Positions 34,022 to 44,144 are shown, counted from the stretch's first letter. The stretch is DNA of 64,000 bases from Leifsonia sp. SCN 70-46 (GCA_001725325.1 MEFY01000002.1:1305559-1369558); one strand, 5' to 3'. Notes: generated from the sequence alone by a model not told the origin. Translations and numbers: made by a program.

Positions 34022-34027
34022 TAAACT
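34022..34027 (+). promoter_or_regulatory. carD -10 element
   Basis: TAAACT preceded by TGA (extended -10 like) predicts a start near 34034 and a leader of about 20 nt. Unlike many genes here, carD then has a proper ribosome site (AAAGGA, 34039-34044). Confidence 0.5.
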
Positions 34028-34053
34028 AGGTGTCTTCGAAAGGACCCCCACCC

Positions 34054-34536
34054 ATGTTGTTCGAGGTCGGCGAGACCGTCGTGTACCCCCACCACGGCGC
34101 TGCAACCATCACTGAGGTTAAGAAGCGCATCATCAAGGGTGAGGAGAAGCTGTACCTCAAGCTCAACGTCACGCAGGGTGACCTGACCATCGAGGTGCCC
34201 GCGGAGAACGTCGACCTCGTCGGCGTCCGCGACGTCATCGGCAAGGAGGGCCTGGACAAGGTCTTCGAGGTGCTGCGCGCCCCCTTCACCGAGGAGCCCA
34301 CCAACTGGTCCCGCCGGTACAAGGCCAACCTCGAGAAGCTCGCCTCCGGCGACGTCATCAAGGTCTCCGAGGTCGTGCGCGACCTCTGGCGCCGCGACCA
34401 GGACCGCGGCCTCTCGGCGGGCGAGAAGCGCATGCTCGCCAAGGCCCGCCAGATCCTGATCTCCGAGCTCGCGCTCGCGGAGAAGACCGACGAGGAGAAG
34501 GCGTCGACCGTGCTGGACGAGGTCCTGGCCTCCTAG
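34054..34536 (+). CDS. carD: CarD-family transcriptional regulator (RNA polymerase-binding)
   Basis: The 160-residue protein has an N-terminal RNA-polymerase-interaction domain ([38 protein letters not shown]) and a helical C-terminal domain ([37 protein letters not shown], including the tryptophan that wedges the promoter -10). CarD stabilises open complexes, especially at rRNA promoters, and is essential in mycobacteria. ATG 34054 is supported by AAAGGA. It begins the conserved carD-ispDF-cysS-rlmB block. Confidence 0.95.
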   Translation: MLFEVGETVVYPHHGAATITEVKKRIIKGEEKLYLKLNVTQGDLTIEVPAENVDLVGVRDVIGKEGLDKVFEVLRAPFTEEPTNWSRRYKANLEKLASGDVIKVSEVVRDLWRRDQDRGLSAGEKRMLAKARQILISELALAEKTDEEKASTVLDEVLAS

Positions 34537-34562
34537 GTCCCGGCTTCGCCCGACCACCGCTC

Positions 34563-35714
34563 ATGACCAGCGTCGGCATCATCGTCGTCGCCGCGGGCAG
34601 CGGCACGCGCCTCGGCGCGAACCAGCCCAAGGCGTTCGTCGAGGTGCGCGGCGTGCCCATGCTCGAGCGCGCGCTCGGCAACGTGCTCGGCTCGGTCGAG
34701 CCCGCGCAGGTCGTCGTCGTCGCGCCCGCATCCCACCTCGCCGCCGCGCGGTCGATAGCCGCGCGGGCGGCAGGGGCCGCGGCCGGCTCGGTCTTCGTGG
34801 TCGAGGGCGGGGCGACGCGCCAGGACTCCGTGGCGAACGGTCTCGCGGCGCTCGCCGAGTCCGTCGAGGTCGTGCTCGTGCACGACGCCGCGCGCGCCCT
34901 CACCCCGAGCGTGCTCTTCGACCGCGTCGTGCGCGCGGTGCGGGCATCCGGGTCGGGCATCATCCCGAGCCTGCCCGTCGCCGACACGATCAAGCGCGTC
35001 GCGGACGACCGCGTGCTCGAGACCGTCGACCGCAGCTCGCTCGTGCACGTGCAGACGCCGCAGGGGTTCCCGCGCGCGCAGCTTGTCGCCGCCTACGCCT
35101 CGGCGCGGCAGGAGTTCACCGACGACGCGGCCCTCTTCGCCGAGGCCGGGCATCCCGTCTCCGTCGTCGAGGGCGAGGCGCGCGCGTTCAAGATCACGAC
35201 GCCGTGGGATCTGGCGCGGGCCGAGAACGTGCTCGGCATCAGCTCGGCCACCCGCACGGGCGTCGGCATCGACGTGCACGCCTACGACGCCGCGCAGCCC
35301 CTGTGGCTCGGCGGACTGTACTGGCCCGACGAGGTCGGCCTCGCGGGCCACTCCGACGGCGACGCCCTGTGCCACGCGATCTGCGACGCCCTGCTCTCCG
35401 CGGCCGGGCTCGGCGACATCGGCGGGCGCTTCGGCACCGACGACCCGCGCTTCGCGGGGGCGCACGGCGACGTGTTCCTGGGCGAGACCGTCGCGCTCGT
35501 CGAGGGCGCAGGATGGGCCGTGGGCAACGTCGCCGTGCAGCTCATCGCGAAGCATCCGCGCCTCGGCGCCCGCCGCACCGAGCTCGAGAGCCACCTCACG
35601 ACCCTCGTCGGCGCGCCCGTGAGCGTGTCGGCCACGACCTCCGACGGCCTCGGGTTCACCGGCCGCGCGGAGGGTGTCGCGGTCATCGCGACGGCACTCG
35701 TCCACCGCGCCTAG
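34563..35714 (+). CDS. ispDF: Bifunctional IspD-IspF (MEP isoprenoid pathway)
   Basis: The 383-residue fusion covers two steps of the non-mevalonate pathway. Residues about 1-225 are IspD, which makes CDP-methylerythritol (VAAGSGTRLGANQPKAF nucleotide loop, LVHDAARAL, HVQTPQGF). Residues about 230-383 are IspF, which forms the cyclodiphosphate (GIDVHAYD metal site, GLAGHSDGDALCHAICDALL, SATTSDGLGFTGRAEG). Most actinomycetes have separate ispD and ispF genes, so the fusion is notable but known. It follows carD by 26 bp. Confidence 0.95.
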   Translation: MTSVGIIVVAAGSGTRLGANQPKAFVEVRGVPMLERALGNVLGSVEPAQVVVVAPASHLAAARSIAARAAGAAAGSVFVVEGGATRQDSVANGLAALAESVEVVLVHDAARALTPSVLFDRVVRAVRASGSGIIPSLPVADTIKRVADDRVLETVDRSSLVHVQTPQGFPRAQLVAAYASARQEFTDDAALFAEAGHPVSVVEGEARAFKITTPWDLARAENVLGISSATRTGVGIDVHAYDAAQPLWLGGLYWPDEVGLAGHSDGDALCHAICDALLSAAGLGDIGGRFGTDDPRFAGAHGDVFLGETVALVEGAGWAVGNVAVQLIAKHPRLGARRTELESHLTTLVGAPVSVSATTSDGLGFTGRAEGVAVIATALVHRA

Positions 35715-35746
35715 GGGCCGCCCGCCCTCTCGCCGCGGCGCCCGTG

Positions 35747-35772
35747 CCCCGTGAATCGGTCCAGTGGCAGTT
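35747..35772 (-). repeat. Dispersed intergenic repeat, copy 2
   Basis: The reverse strand reads AACTGCC, 2 bp, then the 17-mer TGGACCGATTCACGGGG found also at 3460-3476. Further weak complementarity (AATCGGT 35754-35760 with ACCGATT 35815-35821, and CGGGCG with CGCCCG inside) lets the 35754-35821 stretch fold. The gap 35715-35844 otherwise shows nothing. Confidence 0.5.
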
Positions 35773-35844
35773 CGTGCGCGGGCGTCTCCTCGCGCCGCCG
35801 AAAGCGCCCGTTGCACCGATTTCTGGGGAGCCTCGCCACCGCCG

Positions 35845-35883
35845 TTGACATTGGGTTTCGATTGGTACACACTGAGTGCCAAT
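35845..35883 (+). promoter_or_regulatory. Promoter and operator of the gntR-ECF operon
   Basis: A perfect -35 TTGACA (35845-35850) stands 17 bp before CACACT (35868-35873). Overlapping the -10 is an inverted repeat ATTGGTAC (35861-35868) / GTGCCAAT (35876-35883), 7 of 8 positions symmetrical with a 7-bp spacer. This is the size of a GntR dimer site. Autorepression by the downstream GntR protein is the simplest reading. Confidence 0.6.
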
Positions 35884-35909
35884 CGCATTCCAATCACGAG
35901 AGGCAGGCC

Positions 35910-36701
35910 GTGGAGCAACCCTTCGCCGGTATCGAGCTCGATGCCCACAGCCCCGTGCCCGTGTACTACCAGCTCTACGAGGCGCTCCGGTCGCAGCTCG
36001 GCACCGACGAGTTTCCGAGCGGGTCGAAGCTGCCCACCGAGCGGACCATCGCCGAGCTCATCGGCACGAGCCGCCAGACCGTGCGGCTCGCGTTCGCGCG
36101 CCTCGAGCGCGAGGGGCTCATCTTCCGCCGCCAGGGCGACGGCACCTACGTGTCCGAGCCGCGCGTCACGAGCAGCCTGCGGTTCCTGCGCGGCTTCACG
36201 AGCGAGATCTCGGCGCGCGGCCTGCGCGTGCGCAGCGCCGTGCTCGACCTCAAGCTCGCCAAGCCGCCGGCCGCCGTGAGCGCGGAGCTCGGCACGACGG
36301 GCGACGCGGTCATGCTGCGCCGCGTCCGCAGCCTCGACGGCATCCCGGCGACCCTCGAGACGGTGTGGATGCCCGTCGACCTGTGCGGCGACCTGCTCAC
36401 GGTCAACATGACCGACCGCTCGCTCTACACGGTGCTGCGCGAGCAGCTCGGCATCGAGCCGAAGCGCGCGCAGGAGACCCTCACGGCCACCGTCCTCGAC
36501 GAGTTCGAGGCCGGGGAGCTCGACCAGCGCCCCGGCGAGCCGGCCCTGCTCGTCGAGCGCACCACCCACGACTCGGACGGGCGGTGCATCGAAGTCGTCA
36601 AGTCGCTGCTCCGCGCCGACCGCTTCTCCTTCACGGCCGAGCTCGACCTCGAGCACGACGCCGTGATCAGGCCGTCCCAGCCCGGGACGACCACGTTCTA
36701 A
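35910..36701 (+). CDS. GntR-family regulator, HutC subfamily
   Basis: The 263-residue protein has an N-terminal winged helix (YYQLYEALRSQLGTDEFPSGSKLPTERTIAELIGTSRQTVRLAFARLEREGLIFRRQGDGTYV) and a C-terminal UTRA ligand-binding domain (about residues 90-250). HutC-type UTRA domains bind small sugars, phospho-sugars or acids. GTG 35910 with GAGAGG upstream. It is first in an operon with an ECF transporter, a PurM-like kinase and an ADP-ribosylglycohydrolase, so its ligand is probably the imported compound or a derivative. Confidence 0.9.
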   Translation: MEQPFAGIELDAHSPVPVYYQLYEALRSQLGTDEFPSGSKLPTERTIAELIGTSRQTVRLAFARLEREGLIFRRQGDGTYVSEPRVTSSLRFLRGFTSEISARGLRVRSAVLDLKLAKPPAAVSAELGTTGDAVMLRRVRSLDGIPATLETVWMPVDLCGDLLTVNMTDRSLYTVLREQLGIEPKRAQETLTATVLDEFEAGELDQRPGEPALLVERTTHDSDGRCIEVVKSLLRADRFSFTAELDLEHDAVIRPSQPGTTTF

Positions 36702-36733
36702 CCCGATCACCATCCCAAAGGAGGGAACCCAGC

Positions 36734-37339
36734 GTGAGCACGAACACCCCGGTTGCAGAGCCGCAGCCGACCCCCGCGAAGAAGAACTACTTCGCACCCA
36801 AGCGCATCGCCCGCATCGCGATCCTCGTCGCGCTCAGCGCCGTCGGCGCGTTCATCAAGCTCCCCAGCCCGACCGGCACCGTCGCACTCGACTCGGCGCC
36901 GGGCTTCGTCGCCGCCGCCGCGTTCGGCCCGGGCGAGGGCTCGATCGTGGGCGCCCTCGGCCACATGTTCTCGGCCCTCATCACGGGCTTCCCGCTCGGC
37001 CTGCCCGTGCACCTCCTCGTCGCCGCGGCGACGATCGTGTGGGTCGGGGCGTTCGGCTGGGTCGCCCGCAAGGTCAACATCTGGGTGGCCATCCCCGTCG
37101 GCATCATCCTCAACGGCGTGGGCGGCGCAGCCCTGCTCATCCCCATCTACGGCGTCGGCATCTTCGCGACGCTCCTCGTGCCCCTGCTCGTCGGGTCGGC
37201 CATCAACATCGTGATCGCCGTGGCCGTCGTGAAGGTTCTCGACGCGACGGGGCTGAGCGGCAAGCCGCGCAAGGGCAAGAAGGCCAAGGGCGACCTGCTC
37301 GTCGCCCCGACCGACAAGCCGACCGAGCCGGCGGCCTGA
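36734..37339 (+). CDS. ECF transporter substrate-binding (S) component, CblT-like
   Basis: The 201-residue integral membrane protein has six predicted helices after a basic Lys-rich start. It shows the S-component pattern (ARIAILVALSAVGAFIKLPSPTGTVALDSAPGFVAAAAFGPGEGSIVGALGH with short loops) and a Lys/Gly-rich cytoplasmic tail. It binds the vitamin or precursor outside and docks on the EcfT/EcfA module encoded downstream. The PurM-like gene right after it resembles the cblT-cblS alpha-ribazole salvage pair of Listeria, so alpha-ribazole is a candidate substrate. GTG 36734 has a perfect AAAGGAGG upstream. Confidence 0.8.
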   Translation: MSTNTPVAEPQPTPAKKNYFAPKRIARIAILVALSAVGAFIKLPSPTGTVALDSAPGFVAAAAFGPGEGSIVGALGHMFSALITGFPLGLPVHLLVAAATIVWVGAFGWVARKVNIWVAIPVGIILNGVGGAALLIPIYGVGIFATLLVPLLVGSAINIVIAVAVVKVLDATGLSGKPRKGKKAKGDLLVAPTDKPTEPAA

Positions 37340-37346
37340 TCGCATC

Positions 37347-38114
37347 GTGACCAGCTCCTCCCTGCTGCCCGTCAGCACCATCCGCGACCTGACCCTGCTC
37401 GGGCTCGACGACGACCGCGTGCTCGTCGTCGCGTGCGACAGCGTCGGCTCGATCGGCCCCAAGCCCCACGACCAGTACCCGGCATCGGCAGCCCTCACGG
37501 CGCACTACGCGCTGCGGGTGCCGCTGCTCGAGCTGGTCGCGGCGGGTGCGCGGCCCGAGCTCGTCGTGGACACGCTGAGCGTCGAGCTCGACCCCACCGG
37601 CTCCGAGATGATCGCCGAGGTGCGCCGCGTCGCCGCCTCGGTCGGTCTCGGTGCCGAGCGGGTGACGGGCAGCACGGAGGACAACGTGCCGAGCCTCGCG
37701 ACGGGCGTGGGGGTGACCGTGCTCGGCACGGCCCGCCGCGCCGAGCTGCGCCCCGGCACATCCCGCTCGGGCGATGTCGTGCTGTGCCTCGGCAGGCCGA
37801 CCTCCGCCCCCGACGACGTCGTCGTCATGGACGACGCGAGGATGCTCGCCCTCGACACCCTCGTCGCGGTTCTCGCCGTGGACGGCGTGCACGACGCCCT
37901 GCCGGTCGGGTCGAAGGGCGTGCGGCACGAGCTCGGCGAGCTCGCGGCGACCGCCGGCCTCGTCGCGGAGCCCGTCGACTCCGACGTGGACGTGAGCCAC
38001 AGCGGCGGTCCCGCGAGCTGCGTGCTCGTCTCCGTCGCGCCGCACGCGCACGACGACGTCGTCGCCGTGCTGCCCGCAGGCCTTCCCTTCGCGGTCGTGG
38101 GGAGGCTCGCATGA
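37347..38114 (+). CDS. AIR-synthase (PurM)-related kinase, possible alpha-ribazole kinase (CblS-like)
   Basis: The 255-residue protein resembles PurM/ThiL-fold ATP-dependent kinases. It has DDRVLVVACDSVGSIGPKPHD near the start (metal/ATP acidic cluster), a helical VPLLELVAAGARPELVVDTLSVELDPTG, then GSTEDNVPSLATGVGVTVLG. CblS of Listeria, an alpha-ribazole kinase, belongs to the same superfamily and is likewise paired with an ECF S component. In that pathway it would phosphorylate imported alpha-ribazole for cobamide assembly. The substrate is inferred from context. Stop overlaps the next ATG (ATGA). Confidence 0.7.
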   Translation: MTSSSLLPVSTIRDLTLLGLDDDRVLVVACDSVGSIGPKPHDQYPASAALTAHYALRVPLLELVAAGARPELVVDTLSVELDPTGSEMIAEVRRVAASVGLGAERVTGSTEDNVPSLATGVGVTVLGTARRAELRPGTSRSGDVVLCLGRPTSAPDDVVVMDDARMLALDTLVAVLAVDGVHDALPVGSKGVRHELGELAATAGLVAEPVDSDVDVSHSGGPASCVLVSVAPHAHDDVVAVLPAGLPFAVVGRLA

Positions 38115-39817
38115 GCGACCTCGCCATCGCGGTGCGCGACTTCAGCTTCTCCTACGAGAACAGCGACTCGTGGCAGCTCAGCAACATCCGGCTCGAGCTC
38201 GCGCGCGGCGAGCGCGTGGCCATCATGGGCGCGACGGGCGCGGGCAAGTCGACGCTCGCCATGTCGCTCAACGGGCTCGTGCCCCATCACCACGAAGGCC
38301 AGGTCGCGGGCGAGGTCGTCGTCGACGGCCTGCGGACCGCCGACCACTCCGCCGTCGACATCGTGCGGCGCGTGGGCCTCGTCATGCAGGACCCCGAGAC
38401 GCAGATCACGGGGCAGACCGCGCTCGCGGACGCGGCTGTCGGACCGGCCAACTTCGGGCTGCCGCGCGAGACGGTGCTCGAGCGGGCATCCCACGCCCTC
38501 GGCCTCGTGGGCATGGGCGAGCTGCCCGACCGCGACACCAACCGCATGTCGGGCGGGCAGAAGCAGCGGCTCGTCGTCGCCGGCGTGATCGCCATGGACA
38601 GCGACATCCTCGTGCTCGACGAGCCCACGAGCGAGCTCGACCCCCAGGGTACGAGCGAGGTGTTCGACATCGTCCGCTCGCTCTCGAACGACGGCACCAA
38701 GACCATCGTGCTCATCGAGCACGAGCCAGAGCTCATCGCCGAGTGGGCGCACCGGCTCGTCGTGCTCGACGGGGGCCGCGTCGTGTTCGACGACGCCCCC
38801 TCCCTCTTCTTCGGCGACGCGGACGCCGTCGCCGCCGCGGGGCTGCGCGCCCCCCAGGTCGCGGAGGCGGCGGTCGCGCTGGCCGCGGCCGGTCGGCTCT
38901 CCGGAGAGATCCCGGTCACGCTCGAGCACGGGATCCGTGTGCTCGAGCGCTGGCCGGGCACCGACGTCGCACCCGTCGGGGCGCGCGTGGAGGCCGGCGC
39001 GCCCGTCATCGAGGCGCGCGGACTCGGCCACGTCTACCCGGGCGGCGTCGTCGCCCTCGACGGCGTCGACGTGACCGTGCGCGAGGGCGAGTTCGTCGCC
39101 GTGCTCGGCCGCAACGGCGCGGGCAAGACGACGTTCGCGCGGCACCTCAACGGGCTGCTGCGCCCCACCTCGGGAGAGCTGGTCGTCGCGGGGAAGCCGA
39201 CCGAGGGGCGGCCCGTGAGCGACCTCGCCCGCAGCGTCGGCTACGTGTTCCAGAACCCCGACCACCAGATCTTCGCGAACAGCGTGCGCGACGAGGTGGC
39301 CTACGGCCTCAAGAACCTCGGCCTCGACGCCGAGCGCATCGCCTACGAGGTCGACGACGTGCTCGAGCGCGTCGGCATGCGCGACCTCGCCGACCGGCAC
39401 CCCTTCAACCTGGGCAAGGGCCAGCGGCAGCGCCTCGCCGTCGCGAGCGTGCTCGCGCTCTCGCCGCAGGTGCTCGTGATCGACGAGCCGACGACGGGCC
39501 AGGACTGGTTGGGGGCGCGGGCGATGATGTCGCTCGTGCGCGATCTCAACTCCGACGGCCACACCATCCTCATGATCACGCACGACATGGCCCTCGTCGC
39601 CGAGTACGCGAGGCGGGCGCTCGTCTTCGCGGGCGGCAGGCTCGTGGGCGACACCGACCCGTCGACGCTGTTCGGCGACGCCGAGCTGCTCGCGCGCGGA
39701 ACCCTCATCGCGCCGCAGATCACGTCGCTCGCGGCGGCCCTCGGGTGCCCGCGCACCGTCACGACCGTCGACGGCTTCCGTCGCGAGTGGGCCCTGGAGG
39801 TTCCCGATGCGGTTTGA
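38111..39817 (+). CDS. ECF transporter ATPase, fused EcfA-EcfA' (two ABC domains)
   Basis: The 568-residue protein carries two ABC ATPase domains. The first (about 1-265) has Walker A MGATGAGKST, signature MSGGQKQRL and LVLDEPTSELDPQG. The second (about 300-550) has LGRNGAGKTTF, a signature reading NLGKGQRQRL instead of LSGGQ, and LVIDEPTTGQDW. EcfT-binding grooves typical of ECF ATPases are implied by MQDPETQI and FQNPDHQIFA. The signature shift in the second half (LGKGQ) is common in ECF proteins. It powers the S component just upstream. Confidence 0.9.
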   Translation: MSDLAIAVRDFSFSYENSDSWQLSNIRLELARGERVAIMGATGAGKSTLAMSLNGLVPHHHEGQVAGEVVVDGLRTADHSAVDIVRRVGLVMQDPETQITGQTALADAAVGPANFGLPRETVLERASHALGLVGMGELPDRDTNRMSGGQKQRLVVAGVIAMDSDILVLDEPTSELDPQGTSEVFDIVRSLSNDGTKTIVLIEHEPELIAEWAHRLVVLDGGRVVFDDAPSLFFGDADAVAAAGLRAPQVAEAAVALAAAGRLSGEIPVTLEHGIRVLERWPGTDVAPVGARVEAGAPVIEARGLGHVYPGGVVALDGVDVTVREGEFVAVLGRNGAGKTTFARHLNGLLRPTSGELVVAGKPTEGRPVSDLARSVGYVFQNPDHQIFANSVRDEVAYGLKNLGLDAERIAYEVDDVLERVGMRDLADRHPFNLGKGQRQRLAVASVLALSPQVLVIDEPTTGQDWLGARAMMSLVRDLNSDGHTILMITHDMALVAEYARRALVFAGGRLVGDTDPSTLFGDAELLARGTLIAPQITSLAAALGCPRTVTTVDGFRREWALEVPDAV

Positions 39818-40613
39818 GTACCAGCCAGGCACGACCCTGCTGCACCGGCTCGACGTGCGCGCGAAGCTCTGGATCTTCCTGTGCTTCATGATCGCGACGT
39901 TCCTCTTCCCCTTCTGGGCGCCCAACCTCGCGCTCACGGTCATCGCCGCCGCCCTGCTGCTGTGGGCCGGCGTCGGCGTGAAGGGCCTGCTCGGACTCAT
40001 CGGGCCGCTGTCGTTCATCGTCGTGATCGTCGTCGTCTTCGCGGCGTTCGGGTTCGCGCCGTCGGAGTCCAGCTCGGCGGACGTGCGGCATGTCGTCTTC
40101 AGCTTCCCCGACGGGGTTCTGCCGCTCACCGTGGGCGGGATCTTCTACGGGCTGAGCCTCGGCCTGCGCATCCTCACGATGGTCATGCTCACGACGCTGC
40201 TGCTCGTCGTCACGCCCATCGACCACTTCGTCGCCGCGCTGCGGTCGGCGCACGTTCCGCACGTCGTCGTGTTCATCGTCATGACGGCGCTGCGCTTCAT
40301 CCCGACGATGCAGCACCGCGCCGAGCAGGTGCTCGACGCCCAGCGCGCGCGCGGTGCGCGGATCGACAGGGGAGGGCTCGCGAGCCGCGTGCGCGCGTAC
40401 ATCCCCGTCATGGTGCCGCTGCTCACGAGCGGCATCAGGATGTCGGACGACCTCGCCGCCGCCATGATCAACCGCGGCTACGGCGCGACCAAGCGCCCGA
40501 CCGCCCTGCTCGTGCTGCGGGGGACCGCGCGCGACTGGCTCGTCGCGGCCGCCGTGACCGCCGCGCTCGCGACCCTCGTCGTGCTGCGCGTGCAGGGGCT
40601 GTGGACCCTGTGA
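39807..40613 (+). CDS. ecfT: ECF transporter transmembrane coupling protein EcfT
   Basis: The 268-residue membrane protein has five or six helices and the two cytoplasmic ARG-type coupling motifs of EcfT (AQRARGARID and AMINRGYGAT), which sit in the grooves of the two ATPase domains. The N-terminus YQPGTTLLHRLDVRAKLWIF is family-typical. It overlaps the ATPase gene by 11 bp. Because the operon holds a single S gene, this looks like a dedicated (group I) ECF transporter. Confidence 0.9.
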   Translation: MRFEYQPGTTLLHRLDVRAKLWIFLCFMIATFLFPFWAPNLALTVIAAALLLWAGVGVKGLLGLIGPLSFIVVIVVVFAAFGFAPSESSSADVRHVVFSFPDGVLPLTVGGIFYGLSLGLRILTMVMLTTLLLVVTPIDHFVAALRSAHVPHVVVFIVMTALRFIPTMQHRAEQVLDAQRARGARIDRGGLASRVRAYIPVMVPLLTSGIRMSDDLAAAMINRGYGATKRPTALLVLRGTARDWLVAAAVTAALATLVVLRVQGLWTL

Positions 40614-40660
40614 CCGCCGTAGACCACTCCCACCCGACCGAACCCCCGAGGAGCCCCGCC

Positions 40661-41680
40661 ATGACCGACCTGTACGACCGAACCCTGGGCTCCCTCTACG
40701 GCGTCGCGCTCGGTGATGCGATGGGGATGCCCAGCGAGCTCTGGCCGCGGGCGCGGGTCATCCGGCACTTCGGCAGGATCGACGGGTTCCTCCCGGGGCC
40801 GGACGGGCACTTCATCGTCGACGGCTACGTCGCGGGACAGGTGACCGACGACACGCAGCAGACGCTCATGCTCGCGGGCGCGATCATCGACGGCGGCGGA
40901 TCCGTGTCCGCCGAGACGGTCGCGCGGCACCTCGTGGCCTGGGCCGACCGCGTGGGCGCGAGCGAGGGCAACTTCCTGGGCCCGAGCTCCGCCCGCGCGA
41001 TCAACGCGCTGCGCGCCGGGGCGTCCCCGTGGGAGACCGGCAAGACGGGGGAGACGAACGGCGCCGCCATGCGCATCGCGCCGGTCGGCCTCATCTCGCG
41101 CCCAGACCGCCTCGACGCCCTCGTCGACGCCGTCGAGGCGTCGTGCGTCGCGAGCCACCACACCGACGTCGCCATCTCGGGCGCGAGCCTCATGGCGGGC
41201 GCCATCGCCGCCGCTGTCGAGTCGCCCCTCGACGGTCCCGTGGACGCGCGCATCGACGCCGTGCTCGAGGTCGGCTACGCGGCGGCCGAGCTCGCCATGG
41301 CGCGCGGCGAGCACGTCGTCGCAGCCTCGGTGGTCGGGCGCGCGCGCCTCGCCGTGCGGTTCGCGCGCGAGATCGCGGACGAGACCGAGTTCCTGCAGGC
41401 GCTCTATGACACCGTGGGCGCGAGCGTCGCGACCACCGAGTCGGTGCCCGCGGCCATCGGGCTCTTCGTGCGCGCGAAGGGCGATCCGCTCACGTGCGCG
41501 CTCCTCGCGGCCAACCTCGGAGGCGACACCGACACCATCGGGGCCATCGCCGGGGGGCTCTGCGGGGCGTTCAGCGGCATGGCGGGCATCCCCGAGGCCT
41601 ACGCCGCGAAGCTCGACGAGGTCAACGAGCTGGGCTTCCCCGCCGTAGCACAGGCACTTGCCGGGTATCGCGCTCGCTAA
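40661..41680 (+). CDS. ADP-ribosylglycohydrolase family protein
   Basis: The 339-residue protein has the dinuclear-magnesium signature of the family: GVALGDAMGMPSE, VTDDTQQTLML and NLGGDTDTIGAIAGGLCGAF. Members remove ADP-ribose from proteins or DNA, or cleave other N-ribosyl bonds. Last in the GntR-ECF operon (ribosome site GAGGAG, ATG 40661), it may split an imported riboside. That would fit the riboside-salvage theme but is inference; a role in ADP-ribosylation reversal is the alternative. Confidence 0.85.
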   Translation: MTDLYDRTLGSLYGVALGDAMGMPSELWPRARVIRHFGRIDGFLPGPDGHFIVDGYVAGQVTDDTQQTLMLAGAIIDGGGSVSAETVARHLVAWADRVGASEGNFLGPSSARAINALRAGASPWETGKTGETNGAAMRIAPVGLISRPDRLDALVDAVEASCVASHHTDVAISGASLMAGAIAAAVESPLDGPVDARIDAVLEVGYAAAELAMARGEHVVAASVVGRARLAVRFAREIADETEFLQALYDTVGASVATTESVPAAIGLFVRAKGDPLTCALLAANLGGDTDTIGAIAGGLCGAFSGMAGIPEAYAAKLDEVNELGFPAVAQALAGYRAR

Positions 41681-41683
41681 ACT
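41678..41683 (+). promoter_or_regulatory. -10 element of leaderless cysS
   Basis: TAAACT ends exactly 6 bp before the GTG at 41690; its first three bases are the TAA stop of the preceding gene. It gives cysS its own leaderless transcript, independent of the inserted operon. Confidence 0.6.
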
Positions 41684-41689
41684 TGCCCG

Positions 41690-43083
<1,394 letters not shown>

Positions 43084-43087
<4 letters not shown>

Positions 43088-44103
43088 AGAACCCAGGCAA
43101 CAAGCCGAGGGCGGGCGCCGTCCGCAAGGCCCGCAAGGGGCCGCAGGTCGGCTCGGGCGGCCAGGGCCGCCAGGCCCTCGAGGGCCGCAAGCCCACGCCC
43201 AAGGCCGAGGACCGTCCGTACCATCCCGCGGGCAAGCGCAAGGCGGCCGCCGAGCGCTTCGAGGCCGCGGGCGGCAAGCGCACGGGCAAGCGCCCCGAGG
43301 CCGCGGAGGGCCGGTCGCGCCAGGCGCGTCCCGCGAAGTCGGCCGACGAGTCGGAGATGGTGACGGGCCGCAACTCGGTGCTCGAGGCGCTGCGCGCCAA
43401 GATCCCGGTGACGACCCTCTACATCGCGGCCCGCATCGAGTTCGACGACCGCGTCAAGGAGATCCTCTCGATCGCGACCGGTCGCGGCGTGCCCGTGCTC
43501 GAGGTCATGCGTCCTGAGCTCGACAGGCTCGCGGGCTTCGACTCCGTGCACCAGGGCGTCGCGCTCAAGGTGCCGCCGTACGAGTACGCGCACCCCATGG
43601 AGCTGCTCGACAAGGTCATCTCGCGCGGACAGGTGCCGCTCTTCGTGGCCCTCGACGGCATCACCGACCCGCGCAACCTGGGCGCGATCATCCGCTCGAC
43701 CGCCGCGTTCGGCGGTCAGGGCGTCATCGTGCCCCAGCGCCGCTCGGTGGGCCTCACGGCCTCCGCGTGGAAGACCTCGGCCGGTGCCGCGGCGCGCACG
43801 CCCGTCGCCATGGCCGGCAACCTCAACCAGACGATCAAGGCGTTCAAGGATCGCGGCGTCTTCGTGCTCGGCCTCGACGGCGGCGGCGACACCCAGCTGC
43901 CCGAGCTGAAGCTCGCGAAGGAGCCCGTGCTCATCGTGGTCGGCAGCGAGGGCAAGGGCCTCTCGCGCCTCGTGACCGAGAACTGCGACGCGATCGTGTC
44001 GATCCCGATCAGCGCCTCGACCGAGTCGCTCAACGCGGGCATCGCGGCGAGCGTCACGCTCTACGAGGTCTCGCGCCTGCGGGGTGCCGCGAAGAAGAAG
44101 TAG
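43084..44103 (+). CDS. rlmB: 23S rRNA (guanosine-2'-O)-methyltransferase RlmB / TrmH family
   Basis: The 339-residue SpoU enzyme has a basic, disordered N-terminal tail of about 90 residues (Lys/Arg/Gly-rich, likely rRNA-binding). A small substrate domain follows (MVTGRNSVLEAL), then the knotted SPOUT domain (LDGITDPRNLGAIIRSTAAFGGQGVIVP, VVGSEGKGLSRL, IPISASTESLNAGIAASVTLYE). It methylates G2251-equivalent ribose in 23S rRNA. It ends the carD-cysS core block; a strong hairpin follows directly. Confidence 0.93.
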
Positions 44104-44125
44104 CCCGGCACCCTGAGGTGCCGGG
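44104..44125. terminator. Bidirectional terminator between rlmB and the amidohydrolase gene
   Basis: CCCGGCACC pairs perfectly with GGTGCCGGG across a CTGA loop, starting right after the rlmB stop and 19 bp from the convergent amidohydrolase stop. It marks the boundary between core genes and the catabolic region. Confidence 0.75.
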
Positions 44126-44144
44126 CCACTCCCTCGGGTTGGCG

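Noticed and set aside
36702-36733. Possible cobalamin riboswitch before the ECF S gene
   Set aside because: The 32-bp gap is far too short and holds only the ribosome binding site. The operon promoter region before gntR shows an operator but no riboswitch core.
34533-36797. Long minus-strand frame opposite ispDF and gntR
   Set aside because: Same GC artefact: no domain, arginine/histidine-rich composition, while both plus-strand genes have clear families.
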